Assembly (NCBI GenBank): GCA_902774205.1
Contig: CACYHL010000005.1
Coordinates: forward strand, 1 to 34,956
Length of the DNA stretch: 34,956 nt
Direction of reading: 5' to 3'
Origin: an uncultured Bacteroidota bacterium
GTDB lineage: Bacteria; Bacteroidota; Bacteroidia; Bacteroidales; WCHB1-69
Position 1 is the first letter of the stretch. Each line of letters begins with the position of its first letter. The notes beneath the pieces were generated by a model. The model was not told the origin of the DNA. It saw only the letters and a program-made list of their open reading frames with translations, and ran no database searches. Position numbers and translations under genes: made by a program. Positions 22,726 to 29,930 of this stretch are shown here, one piece after another.

Positions 22726-22948
22726 GCTTTTCACCTCCTTGTTTTGTGATTAGCTTTTGTCGTTGCAATGCTTTTGAAAGGTCTCGTTGGTGATTTTTCA
22801 TTCTATCCTCTTGTTCAGGTGTTTTGTCTGCAATTTTTTGCATTTGCCTGACAGAATTCTTTTTGTCAACGATAAATTCTGATGAAGTTGGGTTTTTAAC
22901 TGTTGAACGTTGGTCATTTCTTGTCTTGATTTTATTTTTTGTGTTCAT
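22712..22948 (-). CDS. Small basic protein, 78 residues
   Basis: From ATG 22948 (MNTKNKIKTRNDQRS) the protein has 78 residues rich in Lys, Arg, Gln and Asn, with a central helix-prone part (VRQMQKIADKTPEQEDRMKNHQ) and a basic end. The frame is open upstream, but the added residues look like random intergenic translation. No Shine-Dalgarno is seen here, unlike the two genes that follow. Its DQRSTVKNPTSSEFIVDKKN block recalls small Gln/Asn-Pro proteins I associate with Bacteroidetes accessory regions; that link is from memory. It overlaps the next gene by 14 bases. Function unknown; nucleic-acid binding is possible from charge only. Confidence 0.68.
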   Translation of the reverse strand: MNTKNKIKTRNDQRSTVKNPTSSEFIVDKKNSVRQMQKIADKTPEQEDRMKNHQRDLSKALQRQKLITKQGGEKHGKN

Positions 22949-23063
22949 AATATAAAATTTTGTTATGACTAAAATGTTTTTTAAAAGTATTATTCTGGCA
23001 TACATAAAGGGCGGAGCCCTATACTTCCACATTTTACGCTTCCCTAACCTCCCGCACAAATTA

Positions 23064-25469
23064 TCAAATGCTGAAATCAGGTGATCGTCTTATATTAAAA
23101 TTCATAAACCAGTATTTTGATTTAAGCTGCTGGCACAATTCATTGTATTTGTCAAATAGCTTGGCTTCGCTGCAAGTAACCATATAATTATACATTGCAC
23201 ATGGTTCGTATGGCGTTAATTCAAGGACTTTCTCATAGCATTTAGTCGCTCGGTCGTATTGTCTTTCATTTGCATACATATCTGCCAACCTTCTCCAAAG
23301 AGAATCAAATTCAGGACATTTTTCAACCATTGATTCAAGTATTTTTATAGACTCCTGAATTTTTCCGTTTCTTTCCAATTTAAATGCTTTATTAATTTGT
23401 TGTAAATCATCATCATACGACTCTGTCGCTTCAAAAGGCAAGGGAATGTGACAATTTGCCGATTCTGGCAAAAGGAATGGAAGCCCTGTACGTAATTGCG
23501 CCAAATATAATATCATATTCGGGGCTTTTTTTTCACCAACTGATAATTGTGTGTTATTTGCCAAGCAAAACTCATTGAAGATTTTACAATAATTTTTCAA
23601 AGTTTCATCTTCTTCAATATGGTTTATTATTTTCCGCAAATCAGTATATTTTAAACTTAAGACTTCGTTTATCAAATCAAAATAGTTGATTTTCAATATC
23701 CCATCAATCCTTTGCATACATTTCTCGTAAGATGTGGATACAATCCATTTGACAATCTTTTTGTTTTTCGGATTTTGAATTGTAAAGTCATTGAGTTGTC
23801 TTGCCGCTTTTTTATCAACATAAATATAATCGTAATATGCTCCTTCAGACGTTGGTCTCAATTGTGTCCTTTTCAGTTGGATAAGCAGTATCATGTCATC
23901 GCTTTCCACATACACGTCAACATCGCCTTTGTCATTTTCACCTTTTATATTGGATTCCACTTTCCAATTATTATTTTTATTTTTGAAAAGTTCTACAACA
24001 TATTTTTCCATTTCGGTTGAACATTGTTTTTGAAGCTCTTTATTCGAAGGCAATTTTAATTTTAAATTTTCCAAAACGGCGCCTAAAAAAGCGTAAAACC
24101 AATGGTTCCTGCCTAAAAACATGGTAGGACATACCAGCAGGTCGCCAAACTTCAGAAATGGCTTGCGATATACATCAAAACAAGTTTGTCCCCAATGAAA
24201 TGTTTTTTCATCAAATTTATTGCCAGTAAATGTGTACGAAAAGATGTCAATAAACGTTTGAAAAGTCTCTTTAGAAGCACAAGTTCCCTCTTTTACGAAA
24301 GAGTTGTACATCCGATAATATTCATCTGTCGTTTCAATTGTAAAAGGAAGTATTTCACATCCTTCGCAAACAGATTTACGCAACAAATACCACATCTTCT
24401 CAAACCAACTTTTACCGTCGATTTTCTCAAGATTATTTTCATATCTATATGTTTTGTTTGACGAAATACCGCCAAGAGCATCCAATATTTGTCTGTGGGG
24501 AATATCTTTCCCTTTGAATATAAAATTTGGCACCTTTAAATCATCCATTAAGCAGTATGTCGCAACGCTTTCAATGGTCGCCTCTTTATTGAAATCATAC
24601 TCTTCACCAAGACCTGCTATTTTCAATTCGCCTGAAGCAATTTGGCGTTCAATTAAATTACGGGCAATTTGGTTATAGTTAAGTTCATTCATGGCATATC
24701 TTGCCCCGTTCAGTTTCCAAGTATAGAAATCAATTGGTGTTTGGTATAAGAACAAACAGTTATGCACTTCTTTGGGAGTTATGGTGGTATCAAAACAATA
24801 CAAGTCAATAATATCATTCCTGAAACGAATATAGTCCATGACTTTCGGGAAAAGAGTCTGGCTCTTATACCATTCCGCATGTTTGGGATAGATTTTTCCA
24901 AAATATTGCACAAAATGCACTACCATTTTTTCTCTACCATGAAATTGCAATGTCCTGAATCTTTCCTCTCTCAATAACTTTTCAATAAACAATCCGTAAA
25001 ATTTCCCAAGATACTCCATAGTGCTGTCTCTCATGCTCTCGTTTTCACTACGATAGCACTCCATCCAACATATAACATCAAAAAAAGATTTATAGAATGC
25101 CTCCTCAGTATCAGTCGGCAAATTCTTCAGATAAGTTTTGAATTCCCCATCAATTTCTTTTTGTAAATTTTCCTCATAGGTATAAATGCTTTTCCATACC
25201 TTTTTATGTATGGTTAAATCATCTATCAACGGAATTTGTTGAAGGAAATCGTGCCTGTCTGCTCTCAAGAAATATTTTGACACACGAACGGCCTGCACGA
25301 AAGCATCAGGCTGTAATTCTGCCACTTTTTTCTCAAAAGCCCCGTTAAATGAGCCACAACTTTTAAAATGCTTGAGAATATCCTCAAATTTCTGAGGGAA
25401 TGAAAGACCTTTAATGGAGCAAATGCACTGCTCTCCTGTGTGATTTTTGCTTAAATACTTATTTTCCAT
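23064..25469 (-). CDS. Large hypothetical protein with PD-(D/E)xK-like nuclease signature and C-terminal TPRs
   Basis: The protein has 801 residues, no signal peptide and no membrane segment. Residues 1-470 are helical and unrecognised. Residues 483-535 look like a restriction-like fold: EMEKYVVELFKN (Glu488 or Glu493), GDVDVYV (Asp516, Asp518) and LLIQLKRT (Gln531-x-Lys533), i.e. a D-x(n)-QxK active site as in Mrr-like enzymes. Residues 688-757 form two TPR-like units (KIQESIKILESMVEKCP, RQYDRATKCYEKVLELTP). The gene is clearly AT-richer than its neighbours; one sampled 60-base line near 23.95 kb has 14 G+C, against 33 in a line of the kor operon. It is probably horizontally acquired; a defence role is plausible but unproven. 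Confidence 0.72.
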   Translation of the reverse strand: MENKYLSKNHTGEQCICSIKGLSFPQKFEDILKHFKSCGSFNGAFEKKVAELQPDAFVQAVRVSKYFLRADRHDFLQQIPLIDDLTIHKKVWKSIYTYEENLQKEIDGEFKTYLKNLPTDTEEAFYKSFFDVICWMECYRSENESMRDSTMEYLGKFYGLFIEKLLREERFRTLQFHGREKMVVHFVQYFGKIYPKHAEWYKSQTLFPKVMDYIRFRNDIIDLYCFDTTITPKEVHNCLFLYQTPIDFYTWKLNGARYAMNELNYNQIARNLIERQIASGELKIAGLGEEYDFNKEATIESVATYCLMDDLKVPNFIFKGKDIPHRQILDALGGISSNKTYRYENNLEKIDGKSWFEKMWYLLRKSVCEGCEILPFTIETTDEYYRMYNSFVKEGTCASKETFQTFIDIFSYTFTGNKFDEKTFHWGQTCFDVYRKPFLKFGDLLVCPTMFLGRNHWFYAFLGAVLENLKLKLPSNKELQKQCSTEMEKYVVELFKNKNNNWKVESNIKGENDKGDVDVYVESDDMILLIQLKRTQLRPTSEGAYYDYIYVDKKAARQLNDFTIQNPKNKKIVKWIVSTSYEKCMQRIDGILKINYFDLINEVLSLKYTDLRKIINHIEEDETLKNYCKIFNEFCLANNTQLSVGEKKAPNMILYLAQLRTGLPFLLPESANCHIPLPFEATESYDDDLQQINKAFKLERNGKIQESIKILESMVEKCPEFDSLWRRLADMYANERQYDRATKCYEKVLELTPYEPCAMYNYMVTCSEAKLFDKYNELCQQLKSKYWFMNFNIRRSPDFSI

Positions 25470-25526
25470 AATGAACTGTTTAAAAGTTTTACTGATTAAT
25501 TTTCAGTTCAGCTCAAAATGGTGCGA

Positions 25527-25534
25527 CAAAAATA
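25527..25534 (-). promoter_or_regulatory. -7 promoter box for the 801-residue gene
   Basis: The minus strand reads TATTTTTG followed by T, 58 bases before the start codon. It fits TANNTTTG; the -33 element is not clear. Confidence 0.45.
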
Positions 25535-25708
25535 CACTTTTTCTTTCACAACTCACTTCTTGCTGAAAAAATTTTTCTGTTGTAAAAAATCTTCATAGGA
25601 AATGAGTTGATTAATACCATCATTAATGCATTATCACATTCAAAAATTGTGCCAATTTTTCAAAATTGTCCTTTTTTCTTCTTGTTGTCATTTTTGTATT
25701 TCATACCA

Positions 25709-25738
25709 TGTAGAGACGTTCCATGGAACGTCTCTACA
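25709..25738. repeat. Dispersed palindromic repeat, copy 3 (perfect 30-bp palindrome)
   Basis: It is identical base for base to copy 2 at 18450-18479. Unlike the other two copies it does not abut a gene, lying between the AT-rich island and the terminator of the oxidoreductase operon. Confidence 0.95.
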
Positions 25739-25813
25739 AATTATTCCGACAATTTGGCATTGGATTCAAATTCGGCTGTGATGAAGGTGTTCTTCTGATT
25801 GCAGCTGACAAAA

Positions 25814-25843
25814 AAATGCGGCGACCGTACGGTCGCCGCATTT
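25814..25843 (-). terminator. Intrinsic terminator of the 2-oxoacid:ferredoxin oxidoreductase operon
   Basis: The half-site AAATGCGGCGACCGT pairs with its exact inverse to give a 30-base perfect palindrome. On the minus strand it is followed by a continuous T run (7 T, counting stem end). It lies 22 bases beyond the stop of the gamma-subunit gene. Confidence 0.88.
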
Positions 25844-25864
25844 CGCTTATGGTTATATTTTCAA

Positions 25865-26416
25865 TTATAACACATTGTACGGTTTCAGCAAGCCCTTGCC
25901 GATTTCGACCGCCTCCTCATTCTTTGGGATGAGGTGATGGTGGCGCTCAGGCAGGGATTTCTCCAAACCTTTGTGAAGCATTTCGGGGGTCACCAACGGT
26001 TTCACCGCTAAGAAGCCACCAAGCACTATCATGTTGAACAGCTTTGAAATGCCGAGCTCGCTTGCCTTGTCGGCGGCGGCAACCTGATAGATGTTGATGT
26101 CCTTGCGGGTCGGGTGGTGTGTGATGCCGTTGGGGTCGTAAATCAACAACCCGCCGGGTTTCACCGCCGACTCAAACTTGTCCATCGACTGCTGGTTAAG
26201 GATTATTGCCGTGTCGAACTGGTTGAGGTACGGTGAGCAGATACGCTCGTCGCTCAAGATGACGGTTACATTTGATGTGCCGCCGCGCATCTCCGGCCCG
26301 TATGATGGAAGCCAGCTCACTTCCTTGTCTTGCATAATACCGGCGTATGCCAAGATCTTACCCATTGAGAGCACACCCTGACCGCCGAAGCCTGCTATAA
26401 TTATTTCTTCTGTCAT
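25865..26416 (-). CDS. 2-oxoacid:ferredoxin oxidoreductase, gamma subunit (KorC/VorC type)
   Basis: The 183-residue protein is the gamma domain of the pyruvate-ferredoxin oxidoreductase superfamily: IIAGFGGQGVLSMGKILAYAG near the N-terminus (a glycine-rich loop), the PSYGPEMRGGTSNVTVILSDE block, and NMIVLGGF. It helps bind CoA in the assembled complex. It is the last of four genes (delta, alpha, beta, gamma) and is followed by a strong terminator. The gap to the beta gene is 22 bases. Confidence 0.93.
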   Translation of the reverse strand: MTEEIIIAGFGGQGVLSMGKILAYAGIMQDKEVSWLPSYGPEMRGGTSNVTVILSDERICSPYLNQFDTAIILNQQSMDKFESAVKPGGLLIYDPNGITHHPTRKDINIYQVAAADKASELGISKLFNMIVLGGFLAVKPLVTPEMLHKGLEKSLPERHHHLIPKNEEAVEIGKGLLKPYNVL

Positions 26417-26438
26417 TGTTCTTGATTTTAAAAATTAA

Positions 26439-27281
26439 TTACTTGCTTCTCAATGAGAAACGGGTTTCATTGGGTTGGTCAAAAGTGCTGACGCGCTCCA
26501 TGAAGTTAGGCGCGAACTTGCCATCGACTTTCATATCTCCGAGCGGGAAATATTTCAGAGTGTTCTCTTCCATCCATTTGTTGGCCTGTACCGGGGTCAT
26601 CTTCCAACCTGAGTTGCAGTTTGAAGTGATTTCCACGAAAGAGACGCCCTTGTGGAGTTTTTGGTTCTCAAATGCCTGACGGATAGCCTTTTTGCACTTG
26701 CGGGCGAGCACCGGAGTATAGACCGCCTGACGTGTCACATAATATGTGCCGGGCAGCTGTGCGAGCACTTCTGTGAGGCGCATTGTGTGTCCCATCAGTT
26801 CAGGATCACGGCCGTAAGGGCAAGTCACAGTCTCCATACCTTCGAGCGTTGTCGGGGCCATCTGACCGCCAGTCATGCCGTAGATACCGTTGTTGATGAA
26901 TATCATTGTGATGTTCTCGCCGCGGTTGCAGGCGTGCATCACTTCAGCGCAGCCGATTGACGCAAGGTCGCCGTCACCCTGATATGAGAACACGTATGTG
27001 TCGGGGCGGAGACGCTTGATAGCAGAGGCGCACGCTGGAGCGCGTCCGTGCGCAGCTTCCACGAAGTCAACGTCAAAATAGTTATACGCCAATACGGAGC
27101 AGCCGACCGGCGAAATGCCCACCACATTGTCTTGGATGCCCATCTCTTCTATCACTTCGGCGATAATTCTGTGGACGACACCATGACCGCAGCCGGGGCA
27201 ATAGTGCATCACGTTGTCGGTGAGCACCGGCGTGCGTCTGTACACTAAGTTTTCGGGTTTAATTATATCTTCTCTTGTCAT
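26439..27281 (-). CDS. 2-oxoacid:ferredoxin oxidoreductase, beta subunit (TPP-binding)
   Basis: The 280-residue beta subunit binds thiamine diphosphate: FSYQGDGDLASIGCAEVMHACNRG (GDGD motif) followed by FINNGIYGMTGGQMAPTT. The N-terminal HYCPGCGHGVVHRII has the Cys pair that, with a later Cys (ISPVGCS), ligates a [4Fe-4S] cluster in this family. With alpha, gamma and ferredoxin subunits it decarboxylates a 2-oxoacid to the acyl-CoA and reduces ferredoxin. The protein resembles those annotated for 2-oxoglutarate or branched-chain 2-oxoacids in Bacteroidales; substrate cannot be assigned with certainty. Confidence 0.93.
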   Translation of the reverse strand: MTREDIIKPENLVYRRTPVLTDNVMHYCPGCGHGVVHRIIAEVIEEMGIQDNVVGISPVGCSVLAYNYFDVDFVEAAHGRAPACASAIKRLRPDTYVFSYQGDGDLASIGCAEVMHACNRGENITMIFINNGIYGMTGGQMAPTTLEGMETVTCPYGRDPELMGHTMRLTEVLAQLPGTYYVTRQAVYTPVLARKCKKAIRQAFENQKLHKGVSFVEITSNCNSGWKMTPVQANKWMEENTLKYFPLGDMKVDGKFAPNFMERVSTFDQPNETRFSLRSK

Positions 27282-27299
27282 GATTTTTCTGAATTAAAA

Positions 27300-28379
27300 T
27301 TATTTAATCATATTTTTTAAAGCATCGAAAATTTCGACTGGTGTCGGAATCACGCCGCCAAAACGTCCGTAGTGGGTTACAGGGACTTTGCACTCAACAG
27401 CGAGTTTGACATCCTCTATCATCTGTCCGGCGCTCATCTCCACGCATAAGATTTTCTTCATGCGGCCGCCGATTTCAGCGACTGCCTTTTTTGGAAATGG
27501 CCAGAGGGTGATAGGACGAACCAAACCGACCTTGATGCCTTCGGCGCGGGCGAGCTCTACAGCTTTCATGCAGATACGCGCTGCTGAGCCGTATGCCACG
27601 AAGATGAATTCAGCGTCATCGCATTGGATAGCTTCGTAGCGTGCGTCTTCCTCTTCACATTTTCTGTATTTCTCTTGGATTCTCTTGTTAACGCCTTCCT
27701 GTTTGAGGGAGTCGAGTTCAAGAGAGGTGACGATGGTGCTCTTTTTGCCAGCGCGGTGGCCTGTCGCAGCCCACGGGCAATGCTCTTCTATGTACTCGTT
27801 TGTCCAGCGCGGCTTGTAGTCGTCAATCATGACTTTTTCCATCACCTGACCGATAACACCGTCAGAAAGGATAGCGACAGGGTTTCTGTATTTGAAAGCG
27901 AGGTCAAAGCCGAGTTCCACGAAATCGTACATCTCCTGTACTGAAGAAGGTGCGAGTGTTATCAGCCGGTAGTCGCCATGGCCGCCGCCCTTGGTAGTCT
28001 GGAAATAATCTGACTGTGATGGTTGGATAGTTCCGAGGCCTGGGCCTCCGCGAACTACATTGACGCACAATGCCGGCAGCTCAGCGCCCGCGATGTACGA
28101 CAGCCCTTCCTGCATCAGGGAGAATCCCGGAGACGATGATGAGGTCATAACACGTTTTCCTGTGGAGGCGCCCGCATAAACCATGTTTATTGACGCCAAT
28201 TCGCTTTCTGCCTGAAGCACAACCATTCCGGTCTTCAGATATGGTCTTTCTGCCATCAGGTGCTCAAGTACTTCACTTTGAGGGGTGATAGGATAACCGA
28301 AATACCCGTCGCAGCCACAACGTATGGCAGCTTCGGCAATGGCCTGATTACCCTTCATTAATTTTAATTCCTTTGCCAT
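27300..28379 (-). CDS. vorB: 2-oxoacid:ferredoxin oxidoreductase, alpha subunit (VorB/KorA type)
   Basis: The 359-residue alpha subunit has the pyrimidine-binding domain first (KGNQAIAEAAIRCGCDGYFGYPITPQSEV, then SSSPGFSLMQEGLSYIAGAELPALCVNVVRGGPGLG) and the transketolase-C-like domain second (residues about 255-359, VAYGSAARICMKAVELARAEGIKVGLVRPITLWPFP). It matches the VorB-type alpha subunit annotated as 3-methyl-2-oxobutanoate dehydrogenase. That would make isobutyryl- and similar branched acyl-CoAs from amino acids. It lies 55 bases after the ferredoxin gene and 18 bases before the beta subunit. Confidence 0.9.
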   Translation of the reverse strand: MAKELKLMKGNQAIAEAAIRCGCDGYFGYPITPQSEVLEHLMAERPYLKTGMVVLQAESELASINMVYAGASTGKRVMTSSSSPGFSLMQEGLSYIAGAELPALCVNVVRGGPGLGTIQPSQSDYFQTTKGGGHGDYRLITLAPSSVQEMYDFVELGFDLAFKYRNPVAILSDGVIGQVMEKVMIDDYKPRWTNEYIEEHCPWAATGHRAGKKSTIVTSLELDSLKQEGVNKRIQEKYRKCEEEDARYEAIQCDDAEFIFVAYGSAARICMKAVELARAEGIKVGLVRPITLWPFPKKAVAEIGGRMKKILCVEMSAGQMIEDVKLAVECKVPVTHYGRFGGVIPTPVEIFDALKNMIK

Positions 28380-28434
28380 ATTCTATTTTCTTTAATTTGT
28401 TTGTTTAATAATCAGTGAATTGATTTGTAAGATG

Positions 28435-28656
28435 TTATACTTTAGCGCGATAGACTTCTATCACCCCGTCAGGGCAGATGACCGCACAATTGGCGCACCC
28501 GATGCAATCGTCAGGTTTCACCATTTCAAGGTAGTTGTAACCTTTGGAGTTCACCTTCTTTGCGAGGGCGATGACTCCGTTGGGGCAGCCGGTGATACAT
28601 ACCGAACAGCCCTTGCACTTTTCAGTGTCAATGACCAAAGTTCCTTTAAATGCCAT
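28435..28656 (-). CDS. 4Fe-4S ferredoxin-like delta subunit of the oxidoreductase
   Basis: The 73-residue protein carries two classic cluster motifs, CKGCSVCITGCPNGV and CIGCANCAVICPDGV, for two [4Fe-4S] clusters, preceded by GTLVIDTEK. It is the first gene of the operon and would relay electrons from the catalytic core to soluble ferredoxin. The length is normal for separate delta subunits. Confidence 0.93.
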   Translation of the reverse strand: MAFKGTLVIDTEKCKGCSVCITGCPNGVIALAKKVNSKGYNYLEMVKPDDCIGCANCAVICPDGVIEVYRAKV

Positions 28657-28973
28657 ATAATTTTTGTTTTAAGGGTTTATTTATAGTTGCGTTTTTTCAA
28701 AGCAGTTGCAATATTACAATTTTTTATGATACCTTCGGCAGAGTTTTGGAAAAATATTTTGGAAGTATCTCTTTTTGACATGAAAAACGACTTTGACAGA
28801 AATGTTTCCATCAAAGCCGCTATATTTTGTTGAGGTGCATGGTTTTATGCCATGTTCCACAAAGCACTTTTATCCATTATGCCATTATGAATGTATGGCT
28901 CACTTCTTTGCTGACGTGGAGATTTTACAAAAGCCCAACAATTGCCTCATGTCACGTTTTACTCAGCAACAAC
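28657..28973. other. 317-base intergenic region between the oxidoreductase operon and the GT2 gene
   Basis: No gene is supported. An open frame on the plus strand overlaps the end of the GT2 gene and looks spurious. A possible minus-strand terminator for the GT2 gene lies at 28782-28817: stem TCAAAG/CTTTGA followed by CGTTTTT, though it is about 160 bases past the stop. A partial -7 match (TAATATTG on the minus strand, 28709-28716) may belong to the oxidoreductase operon. Neither is strong. Confidence 0.5.
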
Positions 28974-29927
28974 CTACTGTAAAACCTTTTCTATCAGATA
29001 TTTGTTTCTGTCAGCGGAAGAGCGGGATATCAATTCGCCAATAAAACCTGATAGGAATAACTGCATTCCGATTACCATTGCCAACAGCGCCAAATAGAAG
29101 AGCGGCTGGTCGGTGACTTGGCGGAAAATGGCGTTGTTGTGCAGTGCGACAAGCTTTTCAATGATAAGCCACAATGTTATTATTCCTCCTGCAAGGAAGA
29201 ACAATGTGCCCCAAAGTCCGAAAAAGTGCATAGGTTTTTTGCCGAATCTCGATACAAAAGTGATTGTGATGAGGTCAAGGTAACCGTTGATGAACCGGTT
29301 CCAGCCGAATTTCGACTCGCCGTATTTCCGCTTCTGGTGTTTCACCACCTTCTCCCCTATTTTGGTGAATCCTGCCCATTTCGCGATTACAGGTATGTAA
29401 CGGTGCATCTCGCCATAAACCTCAATGGATTTGACAACCTCTTTTCTGTACGCCTTCAAGCCACAGTTGAAATCGTGAAGATATATCTTTGAGATTCTGC
29501 GCGTGGTCCAATTGAAAAACTTCGATGGAATATTCTTTGCTATTTTGGAATCGTATCTCACCTTCTTCCAGCCAGATACCAGATCATAGCCATCTTTGGT
29601 TATCATATTGTAGAGTTCCGGAATCTCATCGGGGCTGTCTTGAAGGTCGGCGTCCATGGTGATGACCACATCGCCCTGCACCTGCTCGAAAGCAGCGTTC
29701 AGCGCCGCCGACTTGCCGTAGTTCCTTCTGAACTTTATACCTTTCACATTGGCGTTCTCTGCCCTGAGCTTTTCAACCACGTCCCAAGAATGGTCGTTTG
29801 AGCCGTCGTCAACTAACATAACCTCGTAAGTGAACGAGTTTTCCTGCATTACCTTGTCAATCCATGCCACGAGTTCCGGCAAAGATTCCTCTTCATTGAA
29901 TAAAGGCACTACTACTGATATGTCCAT
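28974..29927 (-). CDS. Membrane family 2 glycosyltransferase (GtrB/DPM1-like)
   Basis: The 317-residue protein has a GT-A domain (MDISVVVPLFNEEESLPEL, the VDDGSNDHSW loop, the MDADLQDSPDEIPEL DxD motif, residues 1-230) and two C-terminal membrane helices (LWGTLFFLAGGIITLWLII and LFYLALLAMVIGMQLFLSGFIGEL). This is the layout of GtrB/ArnC-type enzymes that load a sugar onto polyprenyl phosphate at the inner face of the membrane. It follows the DUF4199 gene by 3 bases, a pairing seen often in Bacteroidetes. Sugar specificity is unknown. Confidence 0.9.
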   Translation of the reverse strand: MDISVVVPLFNEEESLPELVAWIDKVMQENSFTYEVMLVDDGSNDHSWDVVEKLRAENANVKGIKFRRNYGKSAALNAAFEQVQGDVVITMDADLQDSPDEIPELYNMITKDGYDLVSGWKKVRYDSKIAKNIPSKFFNWTTRRISKIYLHDFNCGLKAYRKEVVKSIEVYGEMHRYIPVIAKWAGFTKIGEKVVKHQKRKYGESKFGWNRFINGYLDLITITFVSRFGKKPMHFFGLWGTLFFLAGGIITLWLIIEKLVALHNNAIFRQVTDQPLFYLALLAMVIGMQLFLSGFIGELISRSSADRNKYLIEKVLQ

Positions 29928-29930
29928 AAT

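Larger units (their letters stand above)
25470..25864. other. 395-base intergenic region at the border of the AT-rich island
   Basis: No convincing gene is seen. The region holds a -7 box for the 801-residue gene (25527-25534), palindromic repeat copy 3 (25709-25738) and the terminator of the oxidoreductase operon (25814-25843). The part at 25550-25700 is very AT-rich. The short open frames across it have no ribosome binding site, no known similarity and would run through the palindrome and the terminator hairpin. Confidence 0.7.

Noticed and set aside
22949-23059. N-terminal extension of the 78-residue small protein
   Set aside because: The extra 37 residues come from an intergenic stretch with a hairpin and have no ribosome binding site; the composition changes abruptly at ATG 22948.
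3790-25738. The palindrome as a parS site
   Set aside because: The core GTTCC-AT-GGAAC resembles GTTCC-ACGT-GGAAC of parS but is two bases shorter, lies up to 14 kb from parAB and sits at gene ends. It fits a dispersed repeat better.
25607-25932. Plus-strand open frames between the AT-rich island and the oxidoreductase operon
   Set aside because: They run through the palindrome, the terminator and the antisense of the gamma-subunit gene, and show no family resemblance.
28793-29044. Plus-strand open frame of 83 codons upstream of the oxidoreductase operon
   Set aside because: It has no ribosome binding site, odd Cys/His/Phe-rich content and overlaps the end of the GT2 gene on the other strand.
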